Assembly: GCA_902590895.1 (NCBI GenBank)
Contig: CACIYM010000010.1
Coordinates: forward strand, 1 to 34,682
Source: an uncultured Alphaproteobacteria bacterium
GTDB taxonomy: Bacteria; Pseudomonadota; Alphaproteobacteria; Methylaequorales; Methylaequoraceae
Length of the DNA: 34,682 bases
Direction: 5' to 3'
Under the pieces are notes generated by a model. That model was not told where the DNA came from and ran no database searches. It saw only the letters and a list, made by a program, of their open reading frames with translations. The translations under genes and the position numbers were made by a program. Shown here piece after piece: positions 27,607-34,682 of the stretch (positions within the stretch are counted from its first letter, which is position 1; every line of letters begins with the position of its first letter).

Positions 27607-28839
27607 TTAATTTATATCGTTTAACGTTTTCATGCCAGTTTTTTTCGCTTGAACTAATGCAGCCATATTTCCTGGCAAATGTTTGTTGTTCATCATTTTT
27701 GTGTGAGCAGCAGGAATTTCATCCCATTTAAAACATTCTGACATAAGGGGGTTTATAAGCTTTTGAATCATCATTTCATTGGCTTGATTTGCCTGATAAA
27801 GATTGGCAAAATGGCTACCTTGAATCCGTTTTTGTCTCATCCAAATATATCTTGCATCCATTGTCAAATTGTATCCAGAAGTACCAGCACAAATAACAAC
27901 CATACCTCCTGTTTTCACTAAGTAGGTAGACACTGGAAATGTAGATTCACCTGGATGCTCAAAAACAATATCTACATCTTTTTTTCCAGTTATATCCCAA
28001 ATATCTTTTCCTAAAACTCTACATTTTTTTATAAAAGTTGAATAACCATCTTGGTCTTGTACATCAGGTAACTGACCAAAACAGTCATATTTTTTTCTAT
28101 TTAAAACTCCAACAGCCCCTAAATCCTTAACAAATGGAATTTTATCATCATCAGAAACAATTCCTATAGCATTAGCTCCCACAGCTTTACAAATTTGTAC
28201 AGCCATGCTTCCAATGCCTCCAGATGCTCCCCATACAAGAATATTCATCCCTGGTTTTAGTGCGTGAGGTGGATGGCCAAATAACATCCTGTAAGAAGTT
28301 GCTAGGGTTAGAGTGTAGCACCCACTCTCTTCCCAAGATAAATGCTCAGGTTTTTTAAGTAATTGTCTAGACTGAACTGTTGTAAATTGGGCAAAAGAGC
28401 CATCATTAGTTTCATAACCCCATATTCTTTGGGACTTTGAATACATTGGTTCCCCGCCGTTACATTCTTCGTCATCTCCTGCATCTCTATTACAGTGAAT
28501 GATTACCTCATCCCCTACTTTCCATCTTTTTACATTATCCCCTACTGCCCAAACAATTCCTGATGCATCTGAACCTCCAATGTGATAGCCTGTATCCTCA
28601 CCTATTACTGAAATAGGTATTCCTTGCGATGCCCAAACATTATTGTAATTAATTCCAACAGCCATAACCATTACCAAAACCTCATCTTGACCTGGTTTTT
28701 GGACTGGCATCCTTTCTATCTGCATTGCCTTTTCTGGCACTCCTAGTCTTTTCTCTCTAATCACCCATGCATACATTTCATCAGGAACCACTCCGATCTC
28801 TGGTATTTCTCCAATTTCATAAATTTTCTTATTCGTCAT
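27607..28839 (-). CDS. ccr: Crotonyl-CoA carboxylase/reductase
   Basis: Ccr carboxylates and reduces crotonyl-CoA to ethylmalonyl-CoA with NADPH and CO2, the key step of the pathway. The 410-residue medium-chain dehydrogenase/reductase has VGINYNNVWASQGIPI, GYHIGGSDASGIVWAVG, the cofactor-binding VWGASGGIGSMAVQICKAVGA and SHFANLYQANQANEMM, which are Ccr hallmarks not found in simple enoyl reductases. The asparagine in YNNVWA and histidine in SHFAN are plausible CO2-binding residues by analogy with studied Ccr. A good ribosome binding site (AGAGGA) precedes the ATG. It is the first gene of the operon that continues through mcd to etfA. Confidence 0.96.
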   Translation of the reverse strand: MTNKKIYEIGEIPEIGVVPDEMYAWVIREKRLGVPEKAMQIERMPVQKPGQDEVLVMVMAVGINYNNVWASQGIPISVIGEDTGYHIGGSDASGIVWAVGDNVKRWKVGDEVIIHCNRDAGDDEECNGGEPMYSKSQRIWGYETNDGSFAQFTTVQSRQLLKKPEHLSWEESGCYTLTLATSYRMLFGHPPHALKPGMNILVWGASGGIGSMAVQICKAVGANAIGIVSDDDKIPFVKDLGAVGVLNRKKYDCFGQLPDVQDQDGYSTFIKKCRVLGKDIWDITGKKDVDIVFEHPGESTFPVSTYLVKTGGMVVICAGTSGYNLTMDARYIWMRQKRIQGSHFANLYQANQANEMMIQKLINPLMSECFKWDEIPAAHTKMMNNKHLPGNMAALVQAKKTGMKTLNDIN

Positions 28840-28868
28840 AACTCTTTCCTCTAAAAAATTTTTGATTA

Positions 28869-28898
28869 CTTATAACACTAATTTAAAAAAATACACAA
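28869..28898 (-). promoter_or_regulatory. Likely promoter of the ccr-mcd-pduO-etfBA operon
   Basis: On the minus strand, TTGTGT (28898-28893), 18 bases and TATAAG (28874-28869) precede ccr. Transcription from about 28862 would keep the AGAGGA ribosome binding site in a leader of about 22 bases. The -35 box matches only its TTG. The intergenic region to ecm is 102 bases and contains no clear inverted repeat that I could name as an operator. Confidence 0.45.
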
Positions 28899-28941
28899 AA
28901 TTTCTTGTTCATAACTTAAATTAATATTATTTTGAATTCTC

Positions 28942-30924
28942 ATGATTAATGATAAACAAAAACCGTGGCTAATAAGAACGTACGCAGGACATTCTTCTGC
29001 AGAAGCTTCTAACAATCTCTATAAAAAAAATCTTAAAAAAGGTCAAACTGGTCTCTCTGTTGCATTTGACCTTCCTACTCAAACTGGATACGACTCAGAT
29101 CATATTCTTGCAAGAGGTGAGGTCGGTAAAGTAGGAGTACCAATAAGTCATATTGGAGATATGGAACGATTGTTCAAAAACATACCTCTTGAAAAAATGA
29201 ATACATCAATGACAATAAATGCACCAGCTGCATGGCTTCTTGCTCTCTATATTGCGACTGCAGAAAAACAAGGGGTAGATAAAAAAAAACTATCCGGCAC
29301 AACTCAGAATGATATTACAAAAGAATATTTATCAAGAGGAACTTATATTTTTCCTCCTAAACCAAGTTTAAAACTTTCAACTGATATCATCCATTACACA
29401 ACAATGGAGGTGCCAAAATGGAATCCAATCAATATTTGCTCTTATCATTTACAAGAGGCAGGGGCAACGCCTGAACAAGAACTTTCATTTGCTTTAGCAA
29501 CTGCAATTGGGATTATTGAAACTTTATCAGAAGAGTCATCAATTAATAAAGCACTCTTTGAAAGAATTGTTGGGAGGATAAGTTTCTTTGTTAACTCAGG
29601 TATGAAGTTTATTACGGAAACAGCAAAAATGATAGCTTTCACTGAATTATGGAACGAAATTTGTAAAAAAAGATTTAAAGTACAAGATGAAAAATTCAGA
29701 AGATTTAGATATGGGATGCAAGTTAATTCCCTTGGTTTAACAGAGTTACAACCAGAGAACAATGTTTACAGAATACTCATTCAAATGCTGCCAGTTGTCA
29801 TTGCGAAAAACTCTAGAGCAAGAGCTGTTCAACTTCCTGCTTGGAATGAGGCTCTAGGTCTCCCACGGCCATGGGACCAACAATGGAGCCTTAGACTTCA
29901 GCAAATCATGGCTTATGAAACTGATCTATTAGAGTTTGATGATGTTTTTGAAGGTTCAAAGGTTTTGAAGAATAAAGTAAAAACTTTAAAAGAATCATTT
30001 TACAAACAAATTAAAGAAATTGATAAGTTAGGTGGGTTAGTTGAAGCTATAGAAAATGGGTACATGAAAAGTAAACTAGTGGAATCACAGACAATTAGAC
30101 AAAAATCAATAGAGAGTGGAGAGCAACAAGTAATTGGTGTGAATTGCTATACCGAGGGAGAAGAGTCACCGTTAACGAATGTTAATGATGGCGGGTTTAT
30201 GAAAGTAGATGCAAAAGCTGAAAAAAAGCAAATTGGAGATATTAAAAAATTCAAGTCTAAACGAAATAAAAAAACACTTGAATCTCTTCTGAAGGAGCTA
30301 AAAAGGGCAGCTACAGATGGAAGAAATATAATGGATATCTCAGTAAAATGTGCACATGCAGGTGTTACTACTGGCGAATGGTCCAATGTGATGAGAGAGG
30401 TTTTTGGAGAGTATAGAGCTCCAACAGGAATAGTTTCCTCAAACGTATTAAAACAAAATACGCAGCAATCAGAAATAAGGTTTCTTCAAAAAGAAGTAAA
30501 TTTATTGGCAAAAAAAATTAAAAGAAGGCCAAAAATGTTAGTGGGAAAACCTGGTCTTGATGGCCATTCAAACGGTGCCGAACAAATTGCAGTTAGAGCA
30601 AGAGATATTGGCTTGGAAGTAGTATATGACGGTATAAGGTCCACACCAGAACAACTTGTTGTAGCAGCAATTGAAGAAGGTGTTCATATCATTGGATTAT
30701 CAATTCTATCTGGCTCACATGTTCACCTTGTAAAAACTATTGTTCAATTACTGAAAAAAAATAACCTATCAAAAATACCTGTTATCGTTGGAGGAATTAT
30801 TCCTCCAGTTGATGAGAAAAAACTGATTTCTATAGGAGTTAAAGCAGTTTTCACACCAAAGGATTTCAAAATTGAGGACATTATGAAAAATTTAGTATCC
30901 ATAATTAGAAAATCTTATGGCTAA
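28942..30924 (+). CDS. ecm: Ethylmalonyl-CoA mutase (coenzyme B12-dependent)
   Basis: Ecm rearranges (2R)-ethylmalonyl-CoA to methylsuccinyl-CoA using adenosylcobalamin. The 660-residue protein has the mutase barrel first: RTYAGHSSAEASNNLYKKN, KGQTGLSVAFDLPTQTGYDSD and NTSMTINAPAAWLLALYI, all Ecm-type, and ICSYHLQEAGATPEQELSFA. The B12-binding domain follows at about 530-660, with lower-ligand motif DGHSNG (540-545), SILSGSH and VVYDGIRSTPEQ. Methylmalonyl- and isobutyryl-CoA mutases are the alternatives; the N-terminal wording and the neighbouring ccr and mcd favour Ecm. It is divergent from ccr. No Shine-Dalgarno sequence is visible before the ATG. Confidence 0.96.
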   Translation: MINDKQKPWLIRTYAGHSSAEASNNLYKKNLKKGQTGLSVAFDLPTQTGYDSDHILARGEVGKVGVPISHIGDMERLFKNIPLEKMNTSMTINAPAAWLLALYIATAEKQGVDKKKLSGTTQNDITKEYLSRGTYIFPPKPSLKLSTDIIHYTTMEVPKWNPINICSYHLQEAGATPEQELSFALATAIGIIETLSEESSINKALFERIVGRISFFVNSGMKFITETAKMIAFTELWNEICKKRFKVQDEKFRRFRYGMQVNSLGLTELQPENNVYRILIQMLPVVIAKNSRARAVQLPAWNEALGLPRPWDQQWSLRLQQIMAYETDLLEFDDVFEGSKVLKNKVKTLKESFYKQIKEIDKLGGLVEAIENGYMKSKLVESQTIRQKSIESGEQQVIGVNCYTEGEESPLTNVNDGGFMKVDAKAEKKQIGDIKKFKSKRNKKTLESLLKELKRAATDGRNIMDISVKCAHAGVTTGEWSNVMREVFGEYRAPTGIVSSNVLKQNTQQSEIRFLQKEVNLLAKKIKRRPKMLVGKPGLDGHSNGAEQIAVRARDIGLEVVYDGIRSTPEQLVVAAIEEGVHIIGLSILSGSHVHLVKTIVQLLKKNNLSKIPVIVGGIIPPVDEKKLISIGVKAVFTPKDFKIEDIMKNLVSIIRKSYG

Positions 30925-31776
30925 AAAAAAACTCTAGATTTAGTAATTGAGCTTACAAAAGAATTATACAGCTTTAATACCACATCATTTATTCCAATTA
31001 AGTATGAAAAAATTAATGTTGGATGGGTTAACAAGAAAAATCAAAAAATTTTAAAATTTTTTGATACTAGAAACGGCTACATTGATGCAAAAAAGCTTCA
31101 AGAAATTTCAAATAACAGTAAATTTTACGCTAATTTAGAAATAAAAAAAAATTATGAGTTTTGTCCTATTTTTGAACAACCCTCAATTTCTCCAAATAAA
31201 AAATTTAATCACTATAAAAGTTTTGGGGAAAATAAACTCTTTGATATTGAAAGGAATCTTTTAGCTCCACTTGGACTTCCTCAGTATGGCATTCATGCTA
31301 ATGGATGGCGCAAAGAAAAATCTGAATATATATTCTATTTTGCAATTAGATCAAAACAGATTAGAGATTTTCCTGGTTTATATGATAATATTTTTGCTGG
31401 CGGCCAACCTTCTAACTTATCAATAAATAAAAACTTAAAAAAAGAAGCACTTGAGGAATCAGGCATTAAAGTTTTAAAAAAAAATTTAAATACCGGTAGT
31501 ACTATTAGTTATATACACAATCATAACGATCAAATTCATTCAGGAACAATATTTGTTTATGATTATAAACTCGACAAAAAAGTTGTTCTGAAAAATCATG
31601 ACGGAGAGGTTCAAAAATTTGAAACAATTTGTGTAACAGAATTACATGAAATTTTAGAAAAAAAGCTACTAAAACCAAATTGTATAATTCCAATTGCTGA
31701 TTTTTTTTTAAGAAATATGCGTGATTTTTTTCCTAATAAGGGTATCTTAGAACTTGAAAAATTACTAAAATTATAA
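30917..31776 (+). CDS. DUF4743/Nudix hydrolase, frameshifted at an A9 tract after the start codon
   Basis: This 850-base stretch looks empty in a simple ORF search but encodes a protein. An ATG at 30917, inside the end of ecm, reads MAKKKL and stops. If the nine A at 30923-30931 were ten (or seven), the frame runs open for about 286 residues to a TAA at 31774-31776. No other ATG, GTG or TTG start gives the full product. An N-terminal DUF4743-type part (GYIDAKKLQEIS, LAPLGLPQYGIHANGWRKEK) precedes a Nudix domain with DNIFAGGQPSNLS and KKEALEESGI. The AGGQP block is the marker of the family related to Tnr3/YJR142W, whose studied members act on damaged thiamin diphosphates. The stop overlaps the next ATG (TAATG). 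Confidence 0.8.
30923..30931 (+). other. A9 homopolymer at the Nudix frameshift
   Basis: The run begins with the two A of the ecm stop codon (TAA) and continues for seven more. Its length sets the frame between the ATG at 30917 and the rest of the Nudix gene, while changes in it do not alter ecm. It is the same length as the tract that breaks proB. Confidence 0.8.
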
Positions 31777-32426
31777 TGACAAAGTTATTAACTGATTCGA
31801 TAATCAAATCTGGGGATAAAAATAAAAATGCTATTATTTTTCTTCATGGATATGGAGCGAATAGTAACGATTTAATTGGTATTGCTAATGTTTGGATTGA
31901 TAGCCTACCAAAAACAATTTTTCTATCACCCAATGCACCTTTTGAATGTGAATTTGCAGAAAATGCATATCAATGGTTTGAATTAACTTCTATTTCTCCT
32001 CAGAGTATTGGCGATGGTCTAAAAAAAGCAGGGCCATTCCTAAATGAGTACATTGATCATGTATCAAAAACTTACAAAATAGACGAAAAAAATATTTTGT
32101 TCGTTGGTTTTTCTCAAGGAACAATGATGGCACTTCATCATCTCTGTAAAAGAAAAAATCAATGTGCTGGATTATTAGGTTACTCAGGTTTACTTTTTGA
32201 AAATGAAAATTTTAAATCTGAAATTAAATCAAAATTTCCAATAAAACTCTATCACGGCAAAAGGGACGAACTCATAAACTATCAAAATTCTATCGAAGCT
32301 TCTAAAAAATTAAAAGCTCTTGGCTTTAATATAGAATATAATCTGAGTGAGGAGCTAGGCCATGGGATTGACGAAGAAGGTATTAAGATTGGGTTAGATT
32401 TCATAAAAAAAACATTTAATATTTAA
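31776..32426 (+). CDS. Carboxylesterase/phospholipase family hydrolase
   Basis: This 216-residue alpha/beta-hydrolase of the carboxylesterase/lysophospholipase family has LHGYGANSNDLI for the oxyanion hole and a full triad: Ser113 in GFSQG, Asp164 in HGKRDELI and His196 in LGHGIDEE. LSPNAPFECEF and YQWFEL are also typical of bacterial esterase/phospholipase members. The ATG shares a base with the stop of the Nudix gene (TAATG), suggesting coupled translation. The natural ester is not indicated. Confidence 0.9.
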   Translation: MTKLLTDSIIKSGDKNKNAIIFLHGYGANSNDLIGIANVWIDSLPKTIFLSPNAPFECEFAENAYQWFELTSISPQSIGDGLKKAGPFLNEYIDHVSKTYKIDEKNILFVGFSQGTMMALHHLCKRKNQCAGLLGYSGLLFENENFKSEIKSKFPIKLYHGKRDELINYQNSIEASKKLKALGFNIEYNLSEELGHGIDEEGIKIGLDFIKKTFNI

Positions 32427-32468
32427 ATTTGTCATAAAAGAACAATATGTATAACATAGAAAGTTATT

Positions 32469-33029
32469 ATGTCTTTAGCCCCTAATAGTTGCCCTGCTCT
32501 CGTTTTAAATGCTGATTATCAGCCTTTAAGTTACTTTCCTCTCTCTACATGGTCATGGAAAGATGCTCTGAAAGCAGTTTTTTTAGACAGAGTAAATGTT
32601 GTCTCCGAATATAATCAGATTGTCAGATCCCCATCAATAGAGTTTAAGTTACCAAGTGTAGTTTCACTTAAAGATTATATTCCATTGCCTGAAAAAGCAG
32701 CTTTTACAAGATTCAATGTTTTTTTAAGAGATAAATTTATTTGTCAATATTGTACAAACACTTTTAAAGTCGAAGAATTAACCTTTGATCATGTTCTACC
32801 TCGCTCAAGAGGAGGTACCACCATGTGGGAAAACGTTGTCACTTGTTGTCGCTCATGTAATACACAAAAAGGCAACAAGACGTTACAAAAATTAGGTTTA
32901 AAGTTAAAAAAACAACCACATATTCCAAGTAATTATGAACTAAAAGAGATTGGGAGAATGTTTCCCCCTAATTTTTTGCATCAAAGTTGGAATGATTTTC
33001 TTTACTGGGATTCAGAGCTCGAGCCATAA
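32469..33029 (+). CDS. HNH endonuclease-domain protein
   Basis: This 186-residue protein belongs to a family widespread in alphaproteobacteria that begins PALVLNADYQPLSYFPLSTWSW and carries KDALKAVFLDRVNVV. The second half has a zinc-bound HNH fold: CQYC (92-95), DH at 107-108, PRSRGGTTMWENVV with Asn122, and CRSCN (127-131). The family is not linked to a restriction system, and no methyltransferase is nearby; its role is unknown. It follows the esterase by 42 bases and ends one base before the convergent coq7. Confidence 0.88.
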   Translation: MSLAPNSCPALVLNADYQPLSYFPLSTWSWKDALKAVFLDRVNVVSEYNQIVRSPSIEFKLPSVVSLKDYIPLPEKAAFTRFNVFLRDKFICQYCTNTFKVEELTFDHVLPRSRGGTTMWENVVTCCRSCNTQKGNKTLQKLGLKLKKQPHIPSNYELKEIGRMFPPNFLHQSWNDFLYWDSELEP

Positions 33030-33030
33030 G

Positions 33031-33558
33031 CTATAATTTTTTTGAAATCTCAATCGCCATCTTTGTAACACCTCTCGTAAAGCTTCTAAATATTTTAAGC
33101 GAAAAATCTTCTTTTTTAATAGAGTTATCAGCATTGACTCTGTGTTTGTCTTCTTCTTCGCAAAACTTCTTAATTTTATTTTTTAAATTTTCTTCAATTT
33201 TATTTTTATCAAGATATTCAACTTGTTCTTGATAATGTTTGACTATTACCTCCTCAACGGCCTCAGTGCATGCATAAACATAATCTGAACCTAATCGGGA
33301 TGTAATAGCCCCTAAGAAAAAACTACCAACTTTCCAAGCGGGAGACATCAAAGTTGGTCTTACTCTTTTCTTCAAAATAAGACTTTCAAAATAATCATAG
33401 TGAACTTTTTCTTCTTGAGAAATTTTTACTAATTCTTTCTTAAGTTTATCATCTTTACAAAACTTAATTTGACTCTTGTAGATATCTTGAGCACCTAGTT
33501 CGCCAGCATGATTTACTCTTACAATCTCCTCTAACTTTTTCTTAATTTTTTGATCCAT
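33031..33558 (-). CDS. coq7: 3-demethoxyubiquinol 3-hydroxylase
   Basis: Coq7 hydroxylates demethoxyubiquinol in ubiquinone synthesis, using a di-iron centre at the membrane. The 175-residue protein begins with the family signature RVNHAGELGAQDIYKSQI (Glu20 a ligand). The first ExxH is EEKVH (Glu50, His53), ACTEAVEEVIVKHY follows, and the second ExxH is EEEDKH (ending His139). This implies aerobic respiration with ubiquinone. It overlaps the upstream dsbB by 17 bases; the dsbB-coq7 pairing occurs in many alphaproteobacteria. Confidence 0.95.
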   Translation of the reverse strand: MDQKIKKKLEEIVRVNHAGELGAQDIYKSQIKFCKDDKLKKELVKISQEEKVHYDYFESLILKKRVRPTLMSPAWKVGSFFLGAITSRLGSDYVYACTEAVEEVIVKHYQEQVEYLDKNKIEENLKNKIKKFCEEEDKHRVNADNSIKKEDFSLKIFRSFTRGVTKMAIEISKKL

Positions 33559-34027
33559 AAAGTTTTAAAATAAAATATATATTAAATAATACCAGCGAAA
33601 AAGAGATAAGAGAATTAATATTGGCTAAAGACAGACCCAAAATACTAAAAATTATTTCGTCACATTTTGTGAGCGCAACACTCTCAAGATGAACTCTTAA
33701 ATCCTCTATGCTATCGAAATCATTTGTTGATGATGAACATCCAGAGTCATATTTTACAAGTCCTCTTTCCACTAAACTATGAAATGAAGCTATTAAAAAG
33801 CTTGCAACAAGAAGAAAAAAAATTGTGTAAAAATGAATGTTTCTATATTCCATAAAAAAAGAGGTTAAACATACCAATAAAATTAAAAAATATGGAATTC
33901 TTTGATAAATACATAATTTACATGGGGGAAAATTGTATAAATATTCTAAAACATACGCTCCAACGACAATTATTGAAGAGATAATAAAAAAAAGAAGAAA
34001 ATAATATTTTTTTATATTTAAAAGCAT
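33542..34027 (-). CDS. dsbB: Disulfide bond formation protein DsbB
   Basis: DsbB reoxidises periplasmic DsbA and passes electrons to quinone. The 161-residue protein has four hydrophobic segments and both cysteine pairs: Cys36 and Cys39 in PPCKLCIYQR in the first periplasmic loop, and Cys97 and Cys122 (SGCSSS, TKCDE) in the second. The quinone-proximal arginine of the CxxCxxxR pattern is present (Arg43). Co-transcription with coq7, a ubiquinone gene, fits its quinone dependence. Confidence 0.92.
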   Translation of the reverse strand: MLLNIKKYYFLLFFIISSIIVVGAYVLEYLYNFPPCKLCIYQRIPYFLILLVCLTSFFMEYRNIHFYTIFFLLVASFLIASFHSLVERGLVKYDSGCSSSTNDFDSIEDLRVHLESVALTKCDEIIFSILGLSLANINSLISFSLVLFNIYFILKLYGSKN

Positions 34028-34098
34028 AATCTTTTAAAAAAATTTGGTATTAAACAAAGTAATTTATTTTTTTTTTTATAATATGTTATTTAAAATTA

Positions 34099-34682
34099 AT
34101 GATTAAACATTTCAAAGAAAAATTCATCAAAAATACATTAATTTATAAATTCTATAGATATTTGAAATATAAAATAAATTTTTTTCCATCATACGGTGCA
34201 GTTGGCGAAGACGCATTAATAAAAAAAATTTTCAAAAATAAAACTGGTTTTTATGTGGATGTTGGAGCACTTCATCCAATTAATGGATCTAACACTTATC
34301 ATTTATATAAAAGAGGATGGAGAGGAATAAACTTTGACCTAATGAATGATAACATAAAGTTATTTAAAATTTTTCGTCCCAGAGATATTTCTTTAAACGT
34401 AGCTATATCCTCTAAATCTGGTTTTATTAATTCTTATATTTTTGATTCTGGTTCAGGACTTAACACCCTTGAGAAAAAATGGGCTGAAAAATGGAAAAAA
34501 ATTATTAATAAAGACTACGCGACAGTAAAAGTTAAAAAAGAAAAATTGACAACACTTTTAAATAAATACGACTGTCCAAAAAATTTTGACCTTTTGAACG
34601 TTGATGTTGAAGGTCATGAAATTGAAGTAATGAAAGGGCTAGACTTTAAAAGTTATAAACCAAAAATAATTTTAATTGAAAT
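34099..34682 (+). CDS. FkbM family methyltransferase, 5' part (runs off the window)
   Basis: The frame opens at an ATG at 34099 and is open to the last base, about 194 residues. FYVDVGALHPINGSNTYHL is the SAM-binding motif I of the FkbM family, and GWRGINFDLM follows in place of the usual GW-G-xxEPNP. NVDVEGHEIEVMKGL and KPKIILIE are the C-terminal family motifs. Such enzymes usually O-methylate sugars in surface glycans or secondary metabolites; the target is not visible. The 71 bases before it, divergent from dsbB, are very AT-rich with no clear promoter. Confidence 0.88.
   Translation, partial: MIKHFKEKFIKNTLIYKFYRYLKYKINFFPSYGAVGEDALIKKIFKNKTGFYVDVGALHPINGSNTYHLYKRGWRGINFDLMNDNIKLFKIFRPRDISLNVAISSKSGFINSYIFDSGSGLNTLEKKWAEKWKKIINKDYATVKVKKEKLTTLLNKYDCPKNFDLLNVDVEGHEIEVMKGLDFKSYKPKIILIE

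Noticed and set aside
31505-31693. 62-codon minus-strand ORF
   Set aside because: It lies antisense to the Nudix domain coding frame, which is far better supported by family motifs.
32469-33029. Restriction endonuclease or mobile-element nuclease
   Set aside because: No methyltransferase, repeat or integrase is nearby, and the protein matches a chromosomal HNH family common in alphaproteobacteria.
34028-34098. Terminator or operator before the FkbM gene
   Set aside because: The stretch is nearly all A/T with no GC-rich inverted repeat.

Overview
The window reads as a continuous chromosomal segment of an AT-rich, strongly streamlined alphaproteobacterium. The gene neighbourhoods (rplU-rpmA-obgE-proBA-nadD-rsfS-rlmH, metXW next to hisC-tyrA, argH-lptM-lysA near ftsEX, dsbB-coq7) and the best family matches are alphaproteobacterial. 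Low GC, lysine/isoleucine/asparagine-rich proteins, many long A/T homopolymers and almost no intergenic DNA suggest a free-living lineage with a reduced genome, of the kind common in marine plankton; I cannot place it to genus. TGA is used as a stop codon, so the standard bacterial code applies. No tRNA, rRNA, CRISPR, IS element, prophage or intrinsic terminator was seen. The longest stretch without a gene is about 150 bases (10725-10875).

Layout. 3-1023 (+): the 3' end of atpD and then atpC, the end of the F1 ATP synthase operon. 1020-10724 (-): a tight housekeeping run transcribed rplU > rpmA > obgE > proB > proA > nadD > rsfS > rlmH > gpmI > envC > ctpA > rppH (ribosome and GTPase, proline synthesis, NAD synthesis, ribosome silencing and 23S methylation, glycolysis, cell-wall hydrolase control, mRNA decapping). 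10876-12777 (+): phaA-phaB. 12774-15278 (-): metX-metW and gloB. 15368-17360 (+): hisC-tyrA. 17357-22893 (-): argH > lptM > lysA > ftsE > ftsX > ydcF-like > plsC. 22916-23422 (+): a TlpA-like thioredoxin. 23417-28839 (-): ccr > mcd > HIG1-like > pduO > etfB > etfA. 28942-33029 (+): ecm, a DUF4743/Nudix gene, a carboxylesterase and an HNH protein. 33031-34027 (-): dsbB-coq7. 34099-end (+): a partial FkbM methyltransferase.

The most coherent system is an ethylmalonyl-CoA pathway module. Ccr makes ethylmalonyl-CoA from crotonyl-CoA and CO2. The divergently transcribed Ecm, a coenzyme-B12 mutase, makes methylsuccinyl-CoA. Mcd oxidises that to mesaconyl-CoA. The same operon as ccr and mcd encodes the ATP:cobalamin adenosyltransferase that could supply Ecm's cofactor and the electron-transfer flavoprotein that could take Mcd's electrons. 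PhaA and PhaB, 11 kb away, make the C4 precursor. Epimerase, mesaconyl-CoA hydratase and malyl-CoA lyase are not in the window.

The most unusual signals are these. (i) Two genes, proB and the DUF4743/Nudix gene, are each out of frame by one base at a run of exactly nine A; the second is otherwise a full-length, recognisable gene hidden by the shift. (ii) FtsE has lost both the catalytic glutamate and the switch histidine. (iii) The metX and hisC promoters appear to lie face to face on the same 42 bp. (iv) Four of five convergent gene pairs overlap at their stop codons, leaving no room for terminators.
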